From Alviniconcha marisindica (taxonomy: Eukaryota; Mollusca; Gastropoda; Provannidae), in the NCBI GenBank assembly GCA_018857735.1, contig JABMCL010001716.1:183501-247500 (forward strand): 64,000 nucleotides of DNA, written 5' to 3'. The notes under the pieces were generated by a model, which was given only the letters and a program-made list of their open reading frames with translations, was not told the origin of the DNA and did not search any database. Of the stretch, positions 55,700 to 64,000 are shown one piece after another. A program made the translations under genes and the position numbers. Within the stretch, counting starts at the first letter, position 1, and every line of letters begins with the position of its first letter.

Positions 55700-56550
55700 G
55701 ACTGGGTAAAAAAGAAGAAGAGTTTATTGTTAACCACACACACCACTTCCTATCTGAAGCAGAATGGGTCAAAAAATCTGTTTATTGTTAACAACCACAC
55801 ACACCACTTCCTGTCCGAAGCGGACTGGGTAAAAATCTGTTTACTGTTAACAAATACACACACCACTTCCTGTCCGAAGCAGACAGGGTAAAACATTTGT
55901 TTACTGTTAACAACCGCATAACCCACTTCCTGTCCGAAGCGGACTGGGTAAAACATCTGTTTACTGTTAACAACCACCCACACATCACTTCCTGTCCGAA
56001 GCGGACTGGGTAAAAATCTGTTTACTGTTAACAACCACACACACATCACTTCCTGTCCGAAGCGGACTGGGTAAAAGTCTGTTTACTGTTAACAAATACA
56101 CACATCACTTCCTGTCCGAAGTGGACTGGGTAAAAATCTGCTTACTGTTAACAAATACACACATCACTTCCTGTCCGAAGTGGACTGGGTAAAAATCTGT
56201 TTACTGTTAACAAATACACACACCACTTCCTGTCCGAAGTGGACTGGGTAAAACATCTGTTTACTGTTAACCACACACACCACTTCCTGTCCGAAGTGGA
56301 CTGGGTAAAACATCTGTTTACTGTTAACCACACACACCACTTCCTGTCCGAAGTGGACTGGGTAAAACATCTGTTTACTGTTAACCACACACACCACTTC
56401 CTGTCCGAAGTGGACTGGGTAAAACATCTGTTTACTGTTAACCACACACACCACTTCCTGTCCGAAGTGGACTGGGTAAAACATCTGTTTACTGTTAACC
56501 ACACACACCAATTCCTGTCTGAAGCGGACTCGGTAAAAAATGTGTCACTG
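55700..56550 (+). repeat. 57-60-bp minisatellite, about 15 copies
   Basis: Unit CACTTCCTGTCCGAAGTGGA, CTGGGTAAAACATCTGTTTA, CTGTTAACCACACACAC. The last five units are nearly identical, the first more diverged. Every unit has TTCCTGTCC (ETS-like) and GTTAAC palindrome sequence. Frames on both strands are repeat artefacts. Confidence 0.9.
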
Positions 56551-56804
56551 TTCGTTATGCACAAGACTTTAGATTTGAAGCGGACTGAGAAAAAAAAATG
56601 AACGATCAGAGTGATAACGATAATGCTGATATTGCTTGGAAGTAAACAGGTATATTGATCGATGAATAGAGAATTGACAGTGCGCTTTTAGAGACTGAAA
56701 GTACTTTACAACTTAAGAAAAACATCCAACGCGTAAATACTCACACACAAATCAATGGCATAAAATACATGCATAGTGAAACAGACACATACACACAACC
56801 TCGC

Positions 56805-56809
56805 GCACG

Positions 56810-56887
<78 letters not shown>

Positions 56888-56984
56888 TTCATAGCGTCCC
56901 TCGCACACCCACACACAATGCCAATAAACAAGAAGAACACACACGCACACACAACACGCACACGCACGCACGCACGCACGCACG

Positions 56985-57063
<79 letters not shown>

Positions 57064-57066
57064 ACA
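56805..57066. repeat. (CA)n tracts
   Basis: Two long CA runs (56815-56884 and 56993-57066) around a CGCA-rich middle. Confidence 0.95.
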
Positions 57067-57417
57067 CGGCCGAGAAGGACACTGAAAAAGAGATTATATT
57101 GGCTTGATTGATATAGGCAGATAGATAGATAAATGATTGGTTTTTATCACCCAGACAACCAAACGGAAGACAGGTTGACTGATTTTGAGCGCCCAGCCAT
57201 CCACGACGGTTATATTAGAGCGAGATCAAGAAGAAGAAGACGAGGAAAAAGAAGAAGCAGAACATGAAGAAGAGGAAAAAGGAAGGAGAAGAAGATGGCA
57301 AACGGACGTACAAACAACTGCGGCCTTGCATACCTATCAGGTAAACTTTCTGGCTACCCCATTCCGACGTCCTCCTCAGCTATCATTATCTCCTAGCCAT
57401 CACATGTCTCCCATTCG
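57067..57417. other. Spacer 3' of the first EEP gene, GA-rich
   Basis: Purine-rich GAAGAAGAAG tract near 57228-57300. An acidic plus-strand frame over it is judged spurious. The 3' UTR of the EEP gene should lie here on the minus strand. Confidence 0.5.
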
Positions 57418-58305
57418 TCAGTCATCGAGCGTGATGTTGCCAAACTGTTTAGCCAAATCCCGAAACGAATCCCCCAACCGACACAAGACGATGGGGTGCT
57501 CGAATGGTCTGGTTCCCGTTTGTCTCCTGAAGTCTCGCCGAAGAACAGAGATTTCGAGGCACTGCAATGCGTCTTTCGGCCAGTAAACGACGAAGTCCCT
57601 ACACTCGTTAGTCCGCCCTTCTCGTCTGTCCTCAGTAGTCGTATAGCCCCCGAGTACCGCCCCGTCCACCCGGTCAGACCTCCGCAGGGAGTCCATCTCC
57701 CGATGAGCGTCCTTGTCGGACATGTTGAAGTCTCCGCCGATGATGGCGATGTCACAGCACTGACAGGTGTCCGTGCTGTGCCGGCATCCTTCCCTTCGCC
57801 TCAGTCGTTCCGAGAACCGAATCAGCCGTCGGAAGCAGGCGGCTCTCTCTTTGGACTTGTACGGTCCGTGCCAAGACACCAACAAGATCTTCATGCTGTC
57901 GCTTCCGCCCAAGCGTGGAGTCAGGACGCAAGCCATCAGACGCGCCGTTGTGAACGGGTTTCTCGGTTCGAGCCCCATCCCGCCATCGACGCGCTGCAGA
58001 GTTGCAACGTCCACGTAGGACACGTGGTAACCCCCGGCGTCGGAATCTGGGCGGTGGTACAGCCCGGCCTCGGACATGAGCCGGAAGGAATTGGGGCACA
58101 GTCCTAGTCTCTGACACAAAATGTTGTGCTTCGGTCCGTTGATTTTGTCCTGACAGAAGACGAAGAGGTTGGGGTAGTTTTCAGCCAGCACAGTGTCCAG
58201 TATGACCTCCATGCATTGCTGGCGGTCAGCAGCTGTGACACTCGAGTCGCTGCTGTCCACGTTGAACAGTACAATGTTGAGTTCTGGAAAGGACGCTGCC
58301 GCCAT
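57418..58305 (-). CDS. Endonuclease/exonuclease/phosphatase (EEP)-fold protein, intronless, intact
   Basis: A single 295-aa frame, ATG at 58305, TGA at 57418-57420. Motifs in order: FPELNIVLFNVDSSD (Asn10), NLFVFCQDKING (Gln52-Asp53 where most EEP enzymes have Gln-Glu), LLVSWHGPYK (His146), IIGGDFNMSD (Asp192, Asn194; the family's GDFN), DFVVYWPKDALQ and FEHPIV (His270; Glu in place of the usual Asp of the DH pair). The order matches metal-dependent EEP nucleases and phosphatases such as the APE1/DNase I group, but the first acidic residue and the last one are swapped, so activity is uncertain. No signal peptide. A paralogue lies at 61548-62539. Substrate unknown. Confidence 0.75.
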   Translation of the reverse strand: MAAASFPELNIVLFNVDSSDSSVTAADRQQCMEVILDTVLAENYPNLFVFCQDKINGPKHNILCQRLGLCPNSFRLMSEAGLYHRPDSDAGGYHVSYVDVATLQRVDGGMGLEPRNPFTTARLMACVLTPRLGGSDSMKILLVSWHGPYKSKERAACFRRLIRFSERLRRREGCRHSTDTCQCCDIAIIGGDFNMSDKDAHREMDSLRRSDRVDGAVLGGYTTTEDRREGRTNECRDFVVYWPKDALQCLEISVLRRDFRRQTGTRPFEHPIVLCRLGDSFRDLAKQFGNITLDD

Positions 58306-59732
58306 CGTTCGTGGTTACGAGTTTGTTCGAACAATGAATTGTTTGTTAGACAATCAGAATGTTGTAAAGCGCAGTGAATTCGTGTACACCAGAGAACAGC
58401 GCTATACAAAAGTTATCTATTATTATTAATTGCTGTTTGCTTACACAACACGCCGAATCAAGCAAATATCGCGCTGAGACATACACATGGTGAGACATGG
58501 CTGGTAGTGATAGCTAGGTTAATTAACAGATGTCGTTCATCGAGCCACACAGTTTAACGGACGGCTCAGTGTATGTAGTCAGCGACTGCAAACGAGATGG
58601 GTCCTCTCCTCTCCTGCGTTTGCAGACTCTTGTCTGGAGAAAAGCAGGAAATGTAACGCTTAGAATGAAGTGTTGTATTCTCCTGATTTGAGAAAAGAGA
58701 GGGAGGGGAACGAAACATCTGCCAGTTAATGCAAATTTGGTCAACATATGTCAGCCTTGCAGATCTGAGCTATGGCATCTTCCCTCTTGATAATAAACGG
58801 TCGTAGCAACACCCAGTTGTTATCGTCTTATTCACACAATGAGTTCAGTTCAGTTCACTTCAGTTCAGTTCAAGATGGTATCTATGAGCTCGGAAAAGCC
58901 CATATGCGTTCCACACCGTCTCTCAGACGTTTCCTCAACATGTTCTTTAAAACGGTTGCAGTTCACGGGATGAGAGTGTACTTCAGTTACAAGTTAGTCG
59001 TCCCGTGTTCGTCACAACTGTAACAGTAGACTGCAGTGTACTTGAGGTCACCTGTGTATATAGACTAAGTGCAGACTGGCTGACTTCAGTAGCTGTGTAT
59101 ATAGACTAAGTGCTGACTGGCCGATTTCAGTGCTGACTACTCAACCTACACAATCCTAATTGCGGCCGCTGTAGCTTCACAACATAAACGGAACACCGTG
59201 GCTATGGCACTCAGATGTTCAAGTGAGTCTGGACTTCCCATGACCGTCTCACATTCAGAAGACTGGAATCCACAACATGAACTCATCAGTGATGATGGCC
59301 TTTGCTTCACACTGCAGCCAAATAGTAGCCGACACACTCTGCGTCTACTACAATGTTCTCCTTGGAAATAACAGTCTGCTGAACGCGTCAGCACTACCAA
59401 TCCATATGGTTCATAAGTCGCTCGTTCATTACATCAGCAAAAGCATCAGACACGGCAGACAAGCCTAGTAAACCTACGGACTACCATAAACGGCAGTTAA
59501 ACTGACTCAGCTTTGCAAACAGCGACACAACTGATCGAAGCACAGAGCAGTAAAGACCGATGTCATAGCTAGGCTACCTCTGGCTTTCGGTCGATAATTA
59601 AGCTACCTGTTGTGGCTAACAAGCTTAACGGCAAACTGATAACAGTAGACCGCACTCCAGCGTACTGGAGGCCTACCTAGATAACTGCTTCCTTGTACAC
59701 TGACACCGTGCGGGCTTCGTCAGTCTGTTCAA
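58306..59732. other. Upstream region of the first EEP gene
   Basis: No coding exon recognised. It has a CAGTT-type short repeat at 58847-58872 and a two-copy repeat TGTGTATATAGACTAAGTGC at 59053 and 59094. Confidence 0.5.
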
Positions 59733-59764
59733 CTTTCGGTTTCACTTTCGGCGAAATGAAAAGG
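59733..59764 (-). promoter_or_regulatory. IRF/ISRE-type element upstream of the first EEP gene
   Basis: On the minus strand 59749-59733 reads GAAAGTGAAACCGAAAG, three GAAANN units in a row, the consensus for interferon-regulatory-factor binding. Next to it on the plus strand is GCGAAATGAAAAGG. It is about 1.43 kb upstream of the 58305 start codon, in that gene's orientation. Function is inferred from the motif only. Confidence 0.45.
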
Positions 59765-60497
59765 GGAAGTCTGACAGACCCAAACACAACGCGTCAGTGG
59801 CGTGACACCGACAGAAGCTGTCTGCTCTGGCCGACGTTTTTCACCTCATGCTGTGACTTGCCCCACCGAGCGAGTCGTGGAGCCGGAACCAGTCCCACAT
59901 AAGTTTCACCAGAGCTACTGCAGTGTAGTGTAGTGTCTCTGGTTTCACATTCCTGACGCTGACTTTGGACACAAATACTTGAGACTGGGAGAGAGAGAGA
60001 GAGAGGGTGCTGTCGATCTAGCTGTGGACTCCCGGGGTAGAACATTGACTCTGCATGTGCTGGTTTAGTCACGTACATTTTTAACACTCTGTCAGCCATG
60101 CCGGTTATATCGGGTCGAACTAGTGAAAAAAGGAGAGGAAAGAGAAGTTATCTGAGCGACAGAAGGACGGGGACATCTATATGCAGAGGAAAGGAAGAAA
60201 GAACGTTTCAGGCAGAACTCTACTGCTGGGCTTCCATTTTCCTACTTTTTAATGCAGCCGCAGAGACACATTAAATCTTTATCTCCGGTATCGGTGACTC
60301 TACAACTCAACTATTTATCACGCGTGTATATTACAACCTTCCGAGCATCGCGCAGCTTCGGTACAGCAGTAGGTCAAGATCAGCGGCAGTTGTGCGGGAA
60401 AGACTGACTCAGACGCGCACGCATCGTGGTTGCGTAAATGTATGCACCCGCTTTAGGTCAGTGCTTTGGGTTCAGACTGGGACGAGATATTTGTAGC

Positions 60498-60537
<40 letters not shown>

Positions 60538-61547
60538 CGCGTACATGTACCGGCACACTCGCGTCAAACATACATGCACAGCTGCATGGCCACGCCGTTT
60601 CTGTGATTTGACACACACTGATGCACAACAACAACAGCAACAAACCTTCATGAACATGACGGTTATATCGGGGCGAATAACTTGACTGAACAAAGGAGGG
60701 AAAGGCGGAGAAGTTATTTGAGAGACATGTATATGTAATGGTGTGGAGTGGTAGGACAGGACACAGGCAGCGGTGTCAGTCAAAAAGCGAGACCACAGCA
60801 GGCGGGGGCGGCAATCAGGTTTTATTGTACAGCAGCAGACAATTTTCAGCACACCCAAAATCCTCACTTGCCCCCCCTCCCCCCCAATGGTGTGTCTGCA
60901 CGCATGTGAAACAGCGGGCACAGTTAGACAACAAGAGAACAGACACGAGAGGTACATGGGTTCCACGGAGCTAGCTGGTTGAGTGATGGGTTCTCAGCGA
61001 AGGAGGTCAATTATTTAGTCATCAGCAGGGGTTCTGCCACCCTTAGTACTACTGGAGATCCATGGTAGCTCACAGGTACTAAACATCAGTTCACAGTACA
61101 ACATCCTTCTCCAAGCTGGATTACAAAACACAATACTAATAACAACAAACTGTTATTCAAAAACAAGATATTACTTCAAAGTAACAGTAGTCATTCTGAA
61201 CTGCAAGCTTTCATTAAGAGAGATAGCTCATAATTATGTAATAAACATCAGTTTACAATACAAAACCCACCACTACACAGAAAGGAAGAAAAAGTAGCCA
61301 ACGAAGAAGCACAATGAAATTTCACTGACCATCATTTCACCGGCACATTTAACGTTTTCTGGGCAATTTCTGGCTTACGTTTTCGTGTCGTTTCTGCCCT
61401 AGAAGTTGCCGGATGTTGAAGGCGGACGTCACGTGCCGGACAAGTTTGTGAACATGCCCAGTGTCCTGACTCAGTGTCTTACTAGCAGACGCTGTTCTGC
61501 CAAACTAACGACTGTCGAAGGCTGCACACACGGAAGTGCAGCGCAAG
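59765..61547. other. Spacer between the two EEP paralogues
   Basis: No credible gene. It holds GA runs (59989-60006, 60503-60532) and a duplicated block: GCCGGTTATATCGGGTCGAA to GAAGTTATCTGAGCGAC (60099-60160) recurs as GACGGTTATATCGGGGCGAA to GAAGTTATTTGAGAGAC (60658-60725), about 560 bp apart. Confidence 0.55.
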
Positions 61548-62539
61548 CTACTCAGCGGGCGGAGTTTCTCCCTGGGGTGGATCGGACACCCTCATCCCTG
61601 CCATAGCGGTCGCCAGATCCTTAAGTTCCAGCTGGTACCTAACAATGGGGTGATCAAAGGGTCTGGGTCGCTCTCGTCGGTAGTCCCCGCATTCCACGTT
61701 GGCTGTGATCTGCTGGATGCTGTCTTTGGGCCAGTAGACTATGTAGTCTATCATTCCGCTGTCACCGAGATCCCGTCTGTCTGTCGTGGTTGTGTAGTCT
61801 GCCGCCACCACCCCTTCCACTCGGTCTATGCTGTCTAGCTCCTCACGGGCCTCTTGGGCTGGCCAGTTGTAGTCCCCGCCAGTGATAACCACGTGGCACG
61901 ACTGGTCCTGTTTCAGCCGGTCCAGGAAGTGAACGAGCTCCCGAAAACAGATGCGTTTGGCTTTTTTGCTATCCAGCTGCACAGTGGCGTCCGGATTTTG
62001 GTGTTGTGAGGACCGTGCCATGACGCCAGCAGGATCTTGCTGCCTTCAGCACCCCCTTGCGGCGTCAGGACGCAGGCCACCAGCCTGGTGCGTCCTTTCA
62101 AGTACAGAAAGGGATTGTCCGGTGTAAGTTGCATTGATAGCTCGACCTTCTCGAGAATTTCGGCGCTTACGAACTCTACGTTGTAGCCGACTCCTTGGCT
62201 TGGCTTGGAACCGTAGTACACCCCAGCCTCTGATGGCTTTGAATCAGGCAGGACTCTTGAGCCATATCCCAACTTCTCAACCAAAATCTCGTGCTTTTTC
62301 TTGTCGATCTTGTCCTGGCACAAGAAGAACAGGTTGGGCAACTGTTTCCCCAGTACCGTGTCCAGTATGTGTTTCATGGATTCCCGACGCCATTCTGCGG
62401 CACTCGTCTTCTCGTGGCTGGCACTGTCTTTGCTGCTGTCCTGCTGGCCGCCAGAGGCCGAGTCCTTGTTGCTCTTCGTCAGATTATCGCCGTCCACGTC
62501 AAAGAGGACGACATTCAGTTCTGGGAATTCTGCTGCCAT
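61548..62539 (-). pseudogene. Second EEP-fold paralogue with one frameshift
   Basis: The ATG at 62539 starts MAAEFPELNVVLFDVDGDN, parallel to the first copy. It has an extra SASGGQQDSSKDSASHEK linker, then NLFFLCQDKIDKKKHE, ACVLTPQGGAEGSKILLASW and HGPHNTK. The frame then leaves the alignment near 61990-62010, and a second frame resumes it: ATVQLDSKKAKRICFRELVH, VVITGGDYNWPAQEA, YIVYWPKDSIQQ, FDHPIVRYQLEL, to TAG at 61548-61550. This copy keeps the Asp-His pair that the first one lacks but has GDYN for GDFN. One base gained or lost in CACCAAAATCC explains the break: recent pseudogene or sequence error. A likely 3' splice site (TTTTTCTTTCAG) 46-57 bases upstream of the ATG suggests a 5' UTR intron. 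Confidence 0.65.
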
Positions 62540-62649
62540 TGTCACTAAACGAGCATGCAACTGTTGAGTCAGTTTCGTGTCTGAAAGAAAAACGTCACAG
62601 AAAGGTATCAAGGATCAGTCAAATATTTTTGAACTCTACATTATTTTTT

Positions 62650-63072
62650 TATCTGACAGCTTTGGATGTGGTTAGCCAGTTTTCAGTGTTAACCGTGAGT
62701 CACTCCACAGAAACGTCCCTGTGGAAGTGGTCAGCCAGTTTTCAGTGTTAACCGTCAGTCACTACAGAGAAAAGTCCCTGTGGACGTCGTCAGCCAGTTT
62801 TCAGTGTTAACCGACAGTCACTACACAGAAAAGTCCCTGTGGACGTCGTCAGCCAGTTTTCAGTGTTAACCGTCAGTCACTACACAGAAAAGTCCCTGTG
62901 GACGTCGTCAGCCAGTTTTCAGTGTTAACCGTCAGTCACTACACAGAAAAGTCCCTGTGGACGTCGTCAGCCAGTTTTCAGTGTTAACCGTCAATCACTA
63001 CACAGAAACGTACCTATGGGTCTCGTCAGCCAGTATTTATCGTTAACCGTCAGTCACTACACAGAAACTTCC
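62650..63072 (+). repeat. 59-bp minisatellite, about seven copies
   Basis: Unit GTCAGCCAGTTTTCAGTGTT, AACCGTCAGTCACTACACAG, AAAAGTCCCTGTGGACGTC. It lies just upstream of the second EEP gene, probably in its 5' UTR intron. Confidence 0.9.
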
Positions 63073-63176
63073 TTCTGAAATATGCGTTGAGAGTATGGGC
63101 ACCGTTTCTACGTTTTTAGTCAGAAGGAAAAGTATTAAACTATGTGCGTATAGTCCAAAGGCAGAAACAGTATATA

Positions 63177-63360
63177 ATAATTATAATAATAATAATAATA
63201 ATAATAATAAAGCGCTGTTCATTAACCATAGTTAAACTCACTGCGCTGTACAAACATCTTATGACAAAAACCACATTAACATACATTTCAAACAAACAGA
63301 ATCTTAAATATTGTAGTCTAGCTAACATTATCGCCTATCTAACAATATCCATATACATCA
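63177..63360. repeat. (TAA)n plus dispersed repeat, second copy
   Basis: ATAATAATAATAATAATAAT leads into AAAGCGCTGTTCATTAACC and on to AATATTGTAGTCTAGCTAAC, collinear with 51610-51790. Confidence 0.8.
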
Positions 63361-64000
63361 CACAGAAGATTTCTATCGGCCAAAGTCATTTCCACAGAAA
63401 CAAAAATGGCATTTGATTTTGATAGAGTGCATTCATAGAGCAAATCTGTCTTGGACACAGAGTTCATACAAACTCCGGTCGGTTTACGACAATCATGGCA
63501 TGACTATGATCCTTCCAGGCTCTAACCACTGTACAGTTGGATACGTCACAAGTCTACCAAACTGACTAACCGACAGTTCTTCGTTGGTGTTCAAATGGCA
63601 GTAAGTTTGTAGCCATACACACAGATTGTATCGACTGATCAGTGATTGATTTATTGTGGGGCTTACTGTCCACAGAGACCGCATGCGGCAGTCTATCCTG
63701 ACTGATTGTTCAATTCGGGCTGCTTTTCCCGCGGCTCCCCGGTAATGCCTACGCTAGTACAATTTAAATAAAACCAAAATCATTCAAACGGAACTAATTT
63801 TCTTTATTTGTGCCAGCTTCAACGTTTGGCAAATTTTACTGGGTGCTGACAGCATGAAACTTTTACTGGCGATTTCGGTAGATAGATGCGCGAAGAAACG
63901 CGGCCGAGCAGCCGAATTTGAAGGAAACATGCCAGAAAGCGATTCTTGGAGTGTGAGAATTAACATCAGAGTTTGTTGCAGAATATTCAGATTGTTGTCA
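63361..64000. other. End of window, no certain feature
   Basis: A plus-strand frame from ATG 63855 (MKLLLAISVDRCAKKRG) stays open to the window end, and another ATG at 63930 (MPESDSWSVRINIR) is in the same frame. This could be the first exon of a gene to the right, but nothing identifies it. Confidence 0.3.

Noticed and set aside
57185..57586. Acidic 133-codon plus-strand frame
   Set aside because: Driven by a GAAGAA tract and by the antisense of the EEP gene end.
57496..58107. 203-codon plus-strand frame
   Set aside because: Antisense shadow of the EEP gene; no recognisable motifs.
62134..62751. 205-codon plus-strand frame
   Set aside because: Antisense of the second EEP paralogue plus repeat sequence.

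Overview
This is nuclear DNA of an animal. The genes are cut into many short exons with GT-AG introns, and introns and spacers are full of CA/TG microsatellites, minisatellites, tRNA- and 5S-derived SINEs and DNA-transposon remnants. Gene content and repeat style suggest a lophotrochozoan, most likely a gastropod mollusc; the taxon is an inference, since no species-diagnostic gene is present.

Layout. 1-14.8 kb: start of an unrecognised minus-strand gene, then a complete ten-exon PAK1IP1 gene (60S ribosome biogenesis WD40 protein, +), head to head. 15.3-20.7 kb: TMEM14C (-), tail to tail with PAK1IP1; as far as I recall these two genes are also neighbours in vertebrates. 21.0-43.2 kb: complete sixteen-exon MUTYH adenine DNA glycosylase (+), sharing a 325-bp divergent promoter with TMEM14C. 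MUTYH intron 4 holds a 5.7-kb segment with terminal inverted repeats that carries a spliced OTU-protease-like gene. Other introns hold two TTAA-flanked elements (one Kolobok-like with a broken THAP domain), a 500-bp TA-flanked inverted-repeat element and a 5S-headed SINE with a LINE tail. 43.2-48 kb: 3' repeats and SINEs. 48.1-52.4 kb (perhaps to 54.1 kb): secreted protein with one Ig-like domain. 52.4-57.1 kb: satellite-rich. 57.4-62.5 kb: two minus-strand, largely intronless paralogues of the endonuclease/exonuclease/phosphatase fold, the second with a frameshift, and a three-unit IRF-type motif between them.

The most unusual pattern is that tandem arrays repeatedly include or abut splice junctions of the host genes. 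About 18 copies of the MUTYH exon 11 acceptor each lead to an immediate stop; about 53 40-bp units resemble the exon 1 donor of the secreted Ig gene; extra copies of the TMEM14C exon 3 acceptor and of its terminal exon are present; and PAK1IP1 exon 8 and MUTYH exons 5 and 6 are touched in the same way. All exon boundaries were worked out by reading splice sites and phases by eye; the PAK1IP1, TMEM14C and MUTYH models each close in frame from ATG to stop.
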